From contig JAGYLV010000002.1 in NCBI GenBank assembly GCA_018400875.1, positions 1 to 64,000 on the forward strand: a stretch of 64,000 bases of DNA, in the 5' to 3' direction. This DNA is from a bacterium. Its GTDB lineage: Bacteria; Bacillota_I; Bacilli_A; Izemoplasmatales; Izemoplasmataceae. The notes under the pieces were generated by a model. The model saw only the letters and a list, made by a program, of their open reading frames with translations. It was not told where the DNA came from and searched no databases. A program made the position numbers and the translations under genes. Below are positions 41,734 through 50,414 of this stretch, piece by piece; positions within the stretch are counted from its first letter, which is position 1, and every line of letters starts with the position of its first letter.

Positions 41734-42821
41734 CCGATGACTCCTTGGTGAAAGACTAAGTGGACCGGTTTATAGGATGCAATCGTGACTTTTTTTACGC
41801 CTTGGAAGCGAATAAACCCTAAGCCTGGGAGAAAACAACTGATACTCTCTTTATGGAGATCGGTCGTTTCAATGCTTAAAGGCACGGACGGATCGGTGCT
41901 CGCAGGTGGATTCAAGAGATGCCCGACTTTAGCGTGATAAAAAACCTCAGGCTCTTGATCTAATCTCGCATGAACGGTCAATGGATTGGCAAAATATGTC
42001 ACCACCGATCCCGTGGGTTCTTCATCAAAATAAAAATATGCCAGGCCACCAATGAAAAAGGCCCGGTGAGACACCGTTTGAAATACGACCGGTTTGATTT
42101 CTTTGAAAGGCATGATTCGTCTTAAAGAATCCCCGCTTAAATAGTACCGATAAGACCCTTTAGAGGCCATGCCTGGAGTGTCATAAAGCGTATGAGCCCC
42201 GAGTCTAAACGGGATGAGGCCTTGGGTAATGTTGGATTCAAAGGAGGTAGTGATCGGATTTTTCACGTCAGACTGAGCGGCTAAAATCGCGTTTAACACC
42301 GAACTTTTTCCCACATTCGATACGCCGACAAGGGTCACATCTTGACCGAGAGATAACGTCTCCATAGCCTCAATCAAGGCATCGATTTCGGTTTTTTTAA
42401 CGGCCGAGACTAACTGGATGGCATCGACTCTCAACCCGTAATCGGCCGCCATGGTTAAGTACGCTTGTTCCAGTTTCTCACGGGATAAACTTTTCGGTAA
42501 GATGTCGATTTTATTCACAACAAGCAGCGTGCGTTTATGCACAGAAAGCGCGTTGAAATGCGCATGCATCGACCCGTAAAAATCGAGTGCATCGGCCACC
42601 AACAAAATGATGCCGGGTCTTTTTTCCACGGTGTCTAACGTTTCTAAAATGACTGACTCGGACACAAAACTCGGTTTAATTTGACCGTAATGGCGAATTT
42701 TATAGCACCGCTCACAATAAATGGGAACGTCTTTTTGATAAGATTTGGGGGTGTAAAAAGGCGCATCAGGATCGGCATTTTGCAGCGGACCTCCGCACCC
42801 GATGCATCGCCACTCAGCCAC
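41730..42821 (-). CDS. yqeH: Circularly permuted ribosome-assembly GTPase YqeH
   Basis: 30S-assembly GTPase with permuted motif order. A treble-clef zinc finger comes first (CIGCGG and CERCYKIRHYG, residues 6-45), then G4 VVNKIDILPKS near 108, G1 GVSNVGKSSVLNA near 165 and G3 DTPGM near 215. A C-terminal RNA-binding region follows. 363 residues, the family length. Overlaps yqeG by 8 bases and yqeK by 4, matching the Bacillus order except for missing aroE, yhbY and nadD between yqeH and yqeK. Confidence 0.96.
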   Translation of the reverse strand: MAEWRCIGCGGPLQNADPDAPFYTPKSYQKDVPIYCERCYKIRHYGQIKPSFVSESVILETLDTVEKRPGIILLVADALDFYGSMHAHFNALSVHKRTLLVVNKIDILPKSLSREKLEQAYLTMAADYGLRVDAIQLVSAVKKTEIDALIEAMETLSLGQDVTLVGVSNVGKSSVLNAILAAQSDVKNPITTSFESNITQGLIPFRLGAHTLYDTPGMASKGSYRYYLSGDSLRRIMPFKEIKPVVFQTVSHRAFFIGGLAYFYFDEEPTGSVVTYFANPLTVHARLDQEPEVFYHAKVGHLLNPPASTDPSVPLSIETTDLHKESISCFLPGLGFIRFQGVKKVTIASYKPVHLVFHQGVIG

Positions 42822-43371
42822 GGTGAATCTCCTCTAAGGGCACCCGGAGCTCAGGATGTTTGGCAATCACTTTTTGTTTCATGTCTGATTCGAGTTTTCT
42901 TAAAATCTTGGTGTACCACTTCTCACTTTTGCGTTTGATGGGATTCACTAATATCGTCGGCATACCCACTTTCGAGGCTCCGTACAAATCGGTCATGAAT
43001 TGATCGCCCACCATCATGGTTTTAAAGGCGGGTAACCCTAAGGCTTTTAACGCTTTTTTATACCCTCTTTTGAGCGGTTTATTGGCGGCCATAATCACCG
43101 GAACCCCGCATCCTTCCGCGAAGGTTTTTACATCACGGTGATGATTATTCGTCAGCATCATCGTGACCATACCTAAATCATTTAAAGTTTTAAATAACTG
43201 CTCATGCCACGGCTTGACCGCACGGTCATCATAAGGAATCAGAGTATTATCCACATCAAAAACCACGCCTTGAATGCCGGCTTTTTTCAGCGCGTCAAAG
43301 TCAATGGCTTGGACGGTTTTGACCACAGCGTGGGGGATGAATTTATGGGTAGGTAATAGACGTGAAATCAT
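42814..43371 (-). CDS. yqeG: HAD-superfamily phosphatase YqeG
   Basis: 185-residue HAD IIIA phosphatase. Motif I FDVDNTLIPYDD near residue 37 (nucleophile and acid Asp), motif II MLTNNHHRD near 75, motif III Lys in KPLKRG near 100 and motif IV VGDQFMTDLYGASKVGMPTILV near 123. Homologous to mitochondrial phosphatidylglycerophosphatase GEP4, so PGP phosphatase is a possible activity. It overlaps its neighbours on both sides. Confidence 0.92.
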   Translation of the reverse strand: MISRLLPTHKFIPHAVVKTVQAIDFDALKKAGIQGVVFDVDNTLIPYDDRAVKPWHEQLFKTLNDLGMVTMMLTNNHHRDVKTFAEGCGVPVIMAANKPLKRGYKKALKALGLPAFKTMMVGDQFMTDLYGASKVGMPTILVNPIKRKSEKWYTKILRKLESDMKQKVIAKHPELRVPLEEIHRG

Positions 43372-43963
43372 AACTTCCTTTCAAAAACGACCGGTGCACC
43401 GATTTTAAAGCCGCCTGATCGGCCCGGTAAGAGGGATATAGCTTCGTGAGGAGTTGATAAAAACGCGCTTGATGATTCGGTTCATTGAGATGCGTGATTT
43501 CATGCGCGTAAATGGCCTCAATGAAAGGTTTAGGATAATGCACCAACATTTGGTTGAAGCGAATGATTTTTCGGTTCGGGTGGCAACTGCCAAATTTTGA
43601 TTGATACGGTTTCACCGAATACGTGACTTCGCTTAAATCAATCGCCGATTGCGTCTTTTCATAGAGGGCATGCAAACGCCAAATTTCTTGCATGAGTAAG
43701 GCCTTGACATCCACCGATTCCCAGGCCTGCCAGGACCCAAATAAGTGCCCCTGTGGACGGTTTAAGTACGCCTGATAATCAAAGGGGACCGGCAATTTTA
43801 ATAAAGACTCAAAATCATGGGTAATCATCTCTTTTAAGGCGCGTAGACTCATCGTTTTTGGCCCGTGGACGATAAAGCGGTGAGCACTTTTACGCCGGAC
43901 ACTCAACCGAGTGGTTTTGATTTGTTTGAGTTCAATGGTGTAGTCTTGGTGCTCAAAAATCAT
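43343..43963 (-). CDS. YgjP/SprT-like zinc metallopeptidase family protein (DUF45)
   Basis: 206 residues of the DUF45 (M48-related) family. The zinc-binding helix reads YAHEITHLNEPNHQARFY near residue 165, giving HExxH and a third His. SVRRKSAHRFIVHGP near residue 20 and SKFGSCHPNRKIIRFNQMLVHYP near 130 are the family conserved segments. Biological substrate unknown. It overlaps mtnN by ATGA and yqeG by 29 bases, so it belongs to the same dense chain. Confidence 0.85.
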   Translation of the reverse strand: MIFEHQDYTIELKQIKTTRLSVRRKSAHRFIVHGPKTMSLRALKEMITHDFESLLKLPVPFDYQAYLNRPQGHLFGSWQAWESVDVKALLMQEIWRLHALYEKTQSAIDLSEVTYSVKPYQSKFGSCHPNRKIIRFNQMLVHYPKPFIEAIYAHEITHLNEPNHQARFYQLLTKLYPSYRADQAALKSVHRSFLKGSYDFTSITYP

Positions 43964-44625
43964 GCGAAGACCACGTCGATGAGTTGGGCAAATGGCGTCA
44001 TGACTTTGTCTAAAAAGAGATTGAAATCATCCACTTGTGAATCGCTGCCCACTTCATCGCTGATGGCTTTGAGTCCGACAAACGGAATGCCGTGTTCATC
44101 CGCCACTAAGGCAATGGCGGCCGCTTCCATTTCGGCGGCTTTAATGCCTTTGACCCGGTCTAAGATGGGGTAGATGGTATTTAAGTCTGTGACGAATTGA
44201 TCGCCCGTGATTACATGCGCTTTCTCTAAAGGGATATTGAGACTCTCGGCCGCGTGTAAAAATGCGTCGATGTAGGTTTTATCGCATTTGAATACGGGTG
44301 GCTTAGCGGGGTATTGACCCCTCACATAGCCAAATGCGGTTACATCCACATCGTGGAATAACACTTTTCTTGCCACAATTAGATCGCCTTTTTTAGCATT
44401 GACGCCGCCGGCGACCCCGATATTTAAGATCACATCTGGTTTGCCTTTGACAATTAAACGTTCGGTGGCGATGGCCGCAAGGGGTTTTCCCACCCCGCTG
44501 ATGATCACTTTGAAAGACTCATCATCCGATATATAAAAAGGATCTTCATAGAGAAAAGACCCCTTGTAGTGGCGTTTAAACACGTCAAATTCACTTTCTA
44601 GTGCAAACACGAGCCCTTTAATCAT
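43960..44625 (-). CDS. mtnN: 5'-methylthioadenosine/S-adenosylhomocysteine nucleosidase
   Basis: Hydrolyses MTA and SAH to adenine and the thioribose product, relieving product inhibition of methyltransferases, several of which lie nearby. 221 residues; VILNIGVAGGVNAKKGDLIVARKV near residue 80, FVTDLNT near 150, EMEAAAIALVA near 173 (catalytic Glu), and AISDEVGSDS with the catalytic Asp near 197. GAGG precedes the ATG. The greA-mtnN adjacency echoes Bacillus (greA...yrrT-mtnN). Confidence 0.94.
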   Translation of the reverse strand: MIKGLVFALESEFDVFKRHYKGSFLYEDPFYISDDESFKVIISGVGKPLAAIATERLIVKGKPDVILNIGVAGGVNAKKGDLIVARKVLFHDVDVTAFGYVRGQYPAKPPVFKCDKTYIDAFLHAAESLNIPLEKAHVITGDQFVTDLNTIYPILDRVKGIKAAEMEAAAIALVADEHGIPFVGLKAISDEVGSDSQVDDFNLFLDKVMTPFAQLIDVVFA

Positions 44626-44637
44626 CGCGTGACCTCA

Positions 44638-44667
44638 TTGAAAAAAAGAATGACTCGCATTCTTTTT
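44638..44667 (-). terminator. Intrinsic terminator of greA
   Basis: Minus-strand AAAAAAGAATG and CATTCTTTTTTT enclose CGAGT, just after the greA stop. Confidence 0.85.
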
Positions 44668-45138
44668 TTAATAAACTTTTTCAATCGTGACGTGCACTTC
44701 CTTATTGGAATGTGTTTTGACGACTTTCGAATCGCCCTCTTTAGCGCCAATGATGGCCCTTCCGATGGGGGATTCATTGGAGATCATATTTTGAAACGGA
44801 TTGGCCTCTAAGGAGCCGACAATGGTGTAATCAACGGGTTCTTCATCATCCAGTTTTAAACTCACCTTACGGCCAATGTGGATGGCTTTTCCGCGTTTCG
44901 TATTTTTGATCAAGGTATAATTCTTTAAAATGTTTTCAATTTCTTTAATGCGGCCTTCAATGCGTGCTTGTTCTTCTCTGGCCGCATCGTAATCAGCATT
45001 TTCAGAGAGGTCGCCTTGGGCTCTGGCTTCTTTGAGCGCTTCTAAGTTTTGATCACGCTCCACGGTTTTGAGCTGATCGAGTTCTTCGGTTAAGGCATCG
45101 AGCCCCGCTTGCGTTAATTGATATTTATTATTTTCCAT
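44668..45138 (-). CDS. greA: Transcription elongation factor GreA
   Basis: Stimulates RNA polymerase to cleave backtracked transcripts. N-terminal coiled coil with tip residues in DLSENADYDAAREEQA (catalytic acidic pair Asp/Glu about residues 43-46), then an FKBP-like C-terminal domain with SPIGRAIIGAKEGD. 156 residues, standard. A TATAAT and AAGGAG lie upstream, so it is probably expressed alone. Confidence 0.97.
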   Translation of the reverse strand: MENNKYQLTQAGLDALTEELDQLKTVERDQNLEALKEARAQGDLSENADYDAAREEQARIEGRIKEIENILKNYTLIKNTKRGKAIHIGRKVSLKLDDEEPVDYTIVGSLEANPFQNMISNESPIGRAIIGAKEGDSKVVKTHSNKEVHVTIEKVY

Positions 45139-45183
45139 GAATACTCCTTTTGATATTATTATAATCGATTTGAGCCAAAAGCA

Positions 45184-45756
45184 CTACGCAAATGGCTTGG
45201 AAACGGGCGTAATGACGGCAATGCCATCGCCTAAGGGCAGTGTTTCGACATGCCACTTAGATTCAGCTAACAGCCATGTCATGAAGGCGTCGTGCTTCGC
45301 TTCAAGCGTTTCTCTTGAGGCGGAGTGGGGGGCATTTTTAATGCGTGATAAGTGAATGTTGTCAATCAGCATGAACCCCATAGGATTTAAGACGGGGAAA
45401 AACCGTTCGACTAACGCTTGTTGCTGTGCCTTGGATGCATCCAGTAAAATGCCATCATACGTTTTAACGGGGTAAAACCGATGGGCATTTTCATGATAAA
45501 CATGAATTTGCGACGATAGACCGAGTGACCCAAAGAGTTGAAAGGCTTTTTGGGCAGCATCGGCATTTTTTTCCACCGTGTCGATTTTCATCATCGGCCG
45601 CTTTAAAGCCAGCCACGCCGAGGTTTCACCGAATCCGGTCCCAATTTCTAAAAACGTTTGAACGTGATGACGCTCACACAGCGTTTTTAAATGGGCTCGA
45701 ACGTCATCTTTGAGCGGCGTCGCATAAAACGCATGATCAGTCGTGGGGGTGTCCAT
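45184..45756 (-). CDS. trmR: Class I O-methyltransferase, TrmR/YrrM type
   Basis: 190-residue SAM methyltransferase. Motif I FLEIGTGFGETSAWLA near residue 35, TVEKNADAAQ near 60, GILLDASKAQQQ near 103, and LIDNIHLSR near 128. In B. subtilis the homolog YrrM (TrmR) methylates 5-hydroxyuridine in tRNA, and lies between yrrL and greA; here it lies between yrzB and greA. The start overlaps yrzB by 20 bases. Confidence 0.85.
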   Translation of the reverse strand: MDTPTTDHAFYATPLKDDVRAHLKTLCERHHVQTFLEIGTGFGETSAWLALKRPMMKIDTVEKNADAAQKAFQLFGSLGLSSQIHVYHENAHRFYPVKTYDGILLDASKAQQQALVERFFPVLNPMGFMLIDNIHLSRIKNAPHSASRETLEAKHDAFMTWLLAESKWHVETLPLGDGIAVITPVSKPFA

Positions 45757-46039
45757 CGTCTTCTAAAAACGTATTAAGCACTTCTTCAATCATGTCAAAT
45801 TCTTCGTCGGTTTCAATGGCGGATAATTGACCGCCATCTTTTTCTTCTTCATTGAATGAAGCGGCAAATACTTCATCTGAATCGCCGGGTTCTTTATAGA
45901 CCACATAGGATTTATTCAGTTCATCGGAGTGAAACGTGAGGACAATTTCAAAGAGTTGGGTATCCCCATTTTCATCGATGACTTCGAGTCTTTTTTCTTC
46001 GGGAATGTCAAATTCAAACGGAACGTCGAAATCTTTCAT
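45737..46039 (-). CDS. yrzB: DUF1292 protein (YrzB)
   Basis: Small, very acidic cytosolic protein of 100 residues. VIDENGDTQLFEIVLTFHSDELNKSYVVY (residues 19-47) and an acidic tail are the DUF1292 pattern. Function unknown across bacteria, but it is nearly always placed after ruvX, as here. Overlaps ruvX by 4 bases. Confidence 0.88.
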   Translation of the reverse strand: MKDFDVPFEFDIPEEKRLEVIDENGDTQLFEIVLTFHSDELNKSYVVYKEPGDSDEVFAASFNEEEKDGGQLSAIETDEEFDMIEEVLNTFLEDDGHPHD

Positions 46040-46458
46040 ACAGATCCTTTCGATGCGAGATAATCTTGCAATAATATGGCGGCAGAATATTGATCAATTT
46101 CTGCGGCTTGTTGCTTTTTAGATAGGCCTTGCGCTTCCATGAAGTGCGCAGCCATTTTGGTGGTGAAACGCTCATCAAATAATACCACAGGTATTGCTAT
46201 TTTTTGGCCCATCATTTTCTTTAATCGTTTGGCTTGCTTGGCCTGGGTTTTGATTTCCCCGGCTAAGGTTATGGGATAACCGATGACGAGTTCTTCGACT
46301 TTTTCTTGTTGGATAAGTTCGATGATTTCATCCGTGAGAGTGTCATAGACCAAAGTTTTAAAATGGATGTTTTTGAGGCCTCTAGCAAGTTTTCCGGTTG
46401 GATCAGACACCGCCACCCCACACGATTTAGTGCCTAAATCAAGCGCCATGACTTTCAA
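46036..46458 (-). CDS. ruvX: YqgF/RuvX-family RNase H-fold nuclease
   Basis: 140 residues; the N-terminal MKVMALDLGTKSCGVAVSDP carries the first catalytic Asp. LVIGYPITLAGE near residue 58 and LFDERFTTKMA near 94 are the other motifs, with the last Asp in AEIDQYSA near 123. Annotated as Holliday-junction resolvase; evidence in E. coli supports 16S rRNA 5' processing. Overlaps alaS by ATGA, the same order as Bacillus (alaS-yrzL-yrrK), but yrzL (IreB) is missing. Confidence 0.93.
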   Translation of the reverse strand: MKVMALDLGTKSCGVAVSDPTGKLARGLKNIHFKTLVYDTLTDEIIELIQQEKVEELVIGYPITLAGEIKTQAKQAKRLKKMMGQKIAIPVVLFDERFTTKMAAHFMEAQGLSKKQQAAEIDQYSAAILLQDYLASKGSV

Positions 46459-49058
46459 TAGAGTCGCTCCTTAAGGGCCTTGATGATGGCCTCTTTTTGG
46501 GTGATGTCTTTAGCGCCTGCTTGGGCAAATTGGGGATTTCCACCGCCGCCACCCCCGGCCATTTGAGCCATTTCTTTGGTGAGATTTCCCGCGTGGACAT
46601 CTTGTTCGTTGGTTTTAATGACAATCATCAATTTATCCGTCACATTAAGAGCGGCCACGGTGCCTTCTAACCGGGCAAAGAGTTCATCCACCAAGGCTTT
46701 AAAAGCATTGGCATCAAGCCCCTCACTGGCCAATACTAAACGCTTGCCCGAGGCTTCTTTTAAATAGCCATCCAAATCGCTCACTGCAGCTTCGGCACGT
46801 TTGGCTTTGAGTGTTTTTTCAAAGGTTTTAAGTTCACGTTGTAAATGTTCGGTATGGGCTCTCAGATTAATGATGTCTTGGTAGGAGTTTTCAAGCTTTG
46901 GCCGTTTCGGCCATGCGGGGGTGAGCCCGTATTCCAGGCCTTCGTTTTTGAGGGCGACGGCTTTGTCTTCCAGTGTCTTTAAGGCGTCTAAATAGCCTTT
47001 GATGTAGTGATCATAGCGGCTAAACGCATCTTTGACTAGCCCCATAATCCGGTAAATCCCGGACCCTTTTGATTCGATACTGACCAGGGCATATCCGCCG
47101 ATATTCTTGGTATTAGCCACGTGGGTTCCCCCGCATAAATCTAGGGTAACCCCCATATCCACCATCCGCACATCCCCAGTGTATTTCTCTCCAAACTCCG
47201 CGGTGGCACCGCGGGATTTTGCTTCTTCAAGTGAGGTAACGGTTGTTTTGACGGGGTGGGCGTCTTGAATATTTTGATTGGTGTTTTTTTCAATGGCTAA
47301 AAGCGTTTCGTCGCTCAGTAATTGGTCGCTCGAAAAATCAAAACGCATGTGATCTTTTGAGACAAACGAGCCTTGCTGAGACACGTGCTCTCCGACCAAT
47401 TCACGCAGTTGATGATACACCAAGTGGGTCACCGAGTGGTGTTTTTCGGTGAGCCTTCTTACCGCCTCATCGACGTTTAAAGTCACGGAATCCCCCAACG
47501 CGCCATCAAAGCCTTCAATCACATGAAGGTGTTGCCCGTTGGGAAGTTTCACCACGTCTAAGACTTCATAGGTGTCGTGATGATGCGTGATGATGCCTTG
47601 GTCGGAGACTTGCCCACCGCTTTCAGCGTAAAACGGGGTCTTTTCGGTCACGATGCCTTCTTCGGTGATGAGTTTCACGGTGGATGTGACTTCCAGAGTG
47701 TCATAGCCGACAAATAAAGAGGGGGTTTTAAATTGCATGAGGCGCTCATCTTGCGCGCGCATACTGGCGGTTTCACTGCGGGCCGAACGAGCCCGTTCTT
47801 TTTGCGCATTAAGCGCCACGTGGAAGCCTTCAATATCGACTGTTTTACCTTCGGCTTCCACCATTTCTTGGGTAAGTTCCACGGGGAATCCATAGGTATC
47901 ATATAGTTTAAACGCCGCTTCCCCTGAAAGGACGTCCTTAGTTGTTTGCAGCATTTCTTTGAGCCGCTTTTCACCGGCGTTTAAGGTTTCTAAAAATTTG
48001 ATCTCTTCGCGTTTGATGATGTGTTCAACGCGGGCTTGCTGGTCTTTTAAATACGGATAGCTCGGTTCCATAACCGCGACAACGGTTTTGACCAACGTAT
48101 GTAAAAACGGGGCCTCAAAGCCTAGGCTTTTGCCGTGTTTGACGGCTCTGCGTACGAGCCTTCTTAACACATAGCCTCTTCCTTCATTGGAAAGTTGAGC
48201 CCCATCGGCCAGCGCAAAGACGACACTCCTTACGTGATCGGCGATGACTTTATAAGCCATTTGGCCCGTATATGGAATTTTCGACACCCCAACCACTTTT
48301 TCGATGATCGGCATGAAGCGATCGGTTTCAAAGTTGGTGGGCACGTCTTGAAGAATGGACGCCATCCGCTCTAACCCCATTCCCGTATCAATGTTTTTAT
48401 GGGGGAGTTCTAAGTAATCTTCACGGTCGACGCCTTTTTTGGCGTTGTACTGAGAAAATACGATGTTCCAAATTTCAATGTAGCGGTCGTTTTCAATGTC
48501 TTTTTCAATCATTGATGGGTCGGTTTTTCCGTACGCATCCCCGCGGTCATAAAAAATCTCGGTGGAAGGGCCACTGGGCCCTTCCCCAATTTCCCAGAAA
48601 TTATAGTCCGTGGCGATGATGTGATCTTTGGCCACCCCGAGGGATTCCCACAAGGCCCGAGATTCATGATCGGTGGGATAGACCGTAAAATAGAGGCGGT
48701 CTAAGTCAAATCCGTAATAATCTTTAGACGTTAAGAGTTCAAAAGCCCAAGGAATCACGTCATCGCGGAAATAATCGCCGATCGAAAAATTTCCCAACAT
48801 TTCAAAAAACGTATGATGGCGGGCGGTCTTCCCGACTTGGTCAATGTCATTGGTGCGGATGCATTTTTGGGCATTGACCAGCCGTTTATTAGACGGTATT
48901 TCGGTGCCTTCAAAGTAGCCTTTTAGGGGGGCCACCCCGGCATTGATCCACAGTAAACTTGGGTCATTCACAGGAATTAAAGAGGCGCTGGGTTCCACAC
49001 TATGGCCTTTGGCTTTAAAAAAATCCAGCCAAATTTGTTTAATCGTGTCGGTTTTCAT
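46455..49058 (-). CDS. alaS: Alanyl-tRNA synthetase
   Basis: Charges tRNA-Ala. 867 residues from ATG 49058, which has GGAGG five bases upstream; the ORF-track TTG start four codons earlier would overlap that site. Class II catalytic core (KQIWLDFFKAKGH, MLGNFSIGDYF near 90), editing domain with HHSVTHLVYHQLRE near 555 (HxxxH) and CGGTHVANT near 660, C-Ala domain with GGGGGGNPQFAQAG near residue 845. It is controlled by a T-box leader. Followed by ruvX, yrzB and trmR in one overlapping transcript. Confidence 0.97.
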   Translation of the reverse strand: MKTDTIKQIWLDFFKAKGHSVEPSASLIPVNDPSLLWINAGVAPLKGYFEGTEIPSNKRLVNAQKCIRTNDIDQVGKTARHHTFFEMLGNFSIGDYFRDDVIPWAFELLTSKDYYGFDLDRLYFTVYPTDHESRALWESLGVAKDHIIATDYNFWEIGEGPSGPSTEIFYDRGDAYGKTDPSMIEKDIENDRYIEIWNIVFSQYNAKKGVDREDYLELPHKNIDTGMGLERMASILQDVPTNFETDRFMPIIEKVVGVSKIPYTGQMAYKVIADHVRSVVFALADGAQLSNEGRGYVLRRLVRRAVKHGKSLGFEAPFLHTLVKTVVAVMEPSYPYLKDQQARVEHIIKREEIKFLETLNAGEKRLKEMLQTTKDVLSGEAAFKLYDTYGFPVELTQEMVEAEGKTVDIEGFHVALNAQKERARSARSETASMRAQDERLMQFKTPSLFVGYDTLEVTSTVKLITEEGIVTEKTPFYAESGGQVSDQGIITHHHDTYEVLDVVKLPNGQHLHVIEGFDGALGDSVTLNVDEAVRRLTEKHHSVTHLVYHQLRELVGEHVSQQGSFVSKDHMRFDFSSDQLLSDETLLAIEKNTNQNIQDAHPVKTTVTSLEEAKSRGATAEFGEKYTGDVRMVDMGVTLDLCGGTHVANTKNIGGYALVSIESKGSGIYRIMGLVKDAFSRYDHYIKGYLDALKTLEDKAVALKNEGLEYGLTPAWPKRPKLENSYQDIINLRAHTEHLQRELKTFEKTLKAKRAEAAVSDLDGYLKEASGKRLVLASEGLDANAFKALVDELFARLEGTVAALNVTDKLMIVIKTNEQDVHAGNLTKEMAQMAGGGGGGNPQFAQAGAKDITQKEAIIKALKERLY

Positions 49059-49071
49059 TGAATCCTCCAAA

Positions 49072-49290
49072 AAAAAATCGTCCTAAAAAAATCGATTAGG
49101 ACGTGGGATACGCGGTACCACCTAGATTCTGAACCCATGGTTCAGCACTCAAGACGTCTGTAACATAGACGGTAGACGAATCATCTTAAATCAAAAGGAG
49201 CAAATCTTTAAGGCGGGGGTTTGAATTTCACCGTCATCAAACTCGCTTGGCACACCGCTTAAGTTAAAGATTTATGGCTTTTGAATGATT
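49072..49290 (-). promoter_or_regulatory. T-box riboswitch (tRNA-Ala) upstream of alaS
   Basis: The minus strand holds the T-box core AGGTGGTACCGCG (49123-49111), followed by a terminator CGTCCTAATCGATTTTTTTAGGACG and a T-run ending just before the ribosome-binding site. Stem I is closed by AAATCTTTAA/TTAAAGATTT and carries AGCGAG and ACGGTGAAA distal elements. A GCC (Ala) triplet sits next to the 3' strand of the basal helix, as expected for a specifier. Stem I is unusually short (about 72 nt). Confidence 0.85.
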
Positions 49291-49296
49291 GGGTTT

Positions 49297-49324
49297 ATTA
49301 TATCAAGTTTGGGGCGTTTTTCAA
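49297..49324 (-). promoter_or_regulatory. alaS promoter
   Basis: Minus-strand TTGAAA, a 16-bp spacer and TATAAT. The -35 reaches into the last codons and stop of guaC. Confidence 0.65.
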
Positions 49325-50403
49325 CGGCTGACAAAAACATCGTTGAACTGTCGGGCCGTCCGGACAAACGTCGTGCATTTGGATAAATCTTTGAGCGTGG
49401 GAGCGCCCACATACGTACACGTTGAGCGAATGCCACCTAAAATATCTTTGACGGTCGGATGCACATCTCCGCGGTAAGTGACTTCCACGGTTCTGCCTTC
49501 AGAAGAGCGGTACTCCGCCACTTCACCATAGTGTTTTTCCATCGCGGTGTCGGAAGACATTCCGTAAAATTCAACGGTTTTTTTCACTTCAGTTTTCCAA
49601 TTAGACGCTTCAGCGTCCCAGTCTCCTGTGAATACATTCGTTTCTTTCACCGTGCCGCCGCCTTGATCGTGACCGGCAAACATTCCCCCGAGCATGACAA
49701 AATCAGCCCCCGCACCAAACGCTTTGGCCACATCACCGGGGCACGTACATCCGCCATCTGAAATAATGTGAGCCCCCAGTCCGTGGGCGGCATCGGCGCA
49801 TTCGATGATCGCCGAAAGTTGGGGATAGCCCACACCGGTTTGAATGCGCGTGGTACACACACTCCCTGGGCCGATGCCGACTTTGACAATGTCTGCGCCT
49901 CTTAAAATCAGTTCTTGAGTCATATCGGCGGTCACGACATTACCTGCAATGATCGTATGTGTGGGGTACGCCGCACGGACGCGCGCCACGAAATCTCCAA
50001 AGTGTTCAGAATACCCATTGGCTACGTCAATGCAAATGGTCTCAAAGGATGGAGTTTCCGCTAAAATCGTTTTTAAATTGGCAAAGTCTTGCTCATTGGT
50101 CCCCGTGGAAATTGCCATATGATTGGCATCAATTTTTCCAGGAAAGGCTTTGATGTCGGCCGGTTTAATGCTTTTGACTAGGCAGGTAAAAAGCCCGTGT
50201 TCACTCAAGGCTTCGGCCATTTTTAAAGTCCCGACCCCGTCCATGTTGGCGGCCATAATCGGGACGCCTTCATAGGTTTTTTTCGAATGTTTGAAATGAT
50301 ACGTGCGGGTGAGATTCACATCCCGGCGCGATTTTAAGGTCGAGCGTTTGGGACGAAATAAAACATCCGCAAAATCTAATTTTAAATCTGCTTCAATGCG
50401 CAT
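49321..50403 (-). CDS. guaC: GMP reductase
   Basis: NADPH-dependent deamination of GMP to IMP, balancing purine pools. 360-residue TIM barrel without the CBS insert of IMP dehydrogenase. Catalytic Cys in [18 protein letters not shown] near residue 180, [15 protein letters not shown] near 218, [11 protein letters not shown] near 240. The opening [18 protein letters not shown] is typical of GuaC. It lies 11 bases downstream of the recD2 stop and upstream of the alaS promoter. Confidence 0.94.
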   Translation of the reverse strand: MRIEADLKLDFADVLFRPKRSTLKSRRDVNLTRTYHFKHSKKTYEGVPIMAANMDGVGTLKMAEALSEHGLFTCLVKSIKPADIKAFPGKIDANHMAISTGTNEQDFANLKTILAETPSFETICIDVANGYSEHFGDFVARVRAAYPTHTIIAGNVVTADMTQELILRGADIVKVGIGPGSVCTTRIQTGVGYPQLSAIIECADAAHGLGAHIISDGGCTCPGDVAKAFGAGADFVMLGGMFAGHDQGGGTVKETNVFTGDWDAEASNWKTEVKKTVEFYGMSSDTAMEKHYGEVAEYRSSEGRTVEVTYRGDVHPTVKDILGGIRSTCTYVGAPTLKDLSKCTTFVRTARQFNDVFVSR

Positions 50404-50414
50404 ATAAATCCCTC

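Noticed and set aside
44629-45355. Plus-strand ORFs 44629-44811 and 45137-45355
   Set aside because: They run antisense to greA and trmR, lack ribosome-binding sites and show no family motifs.
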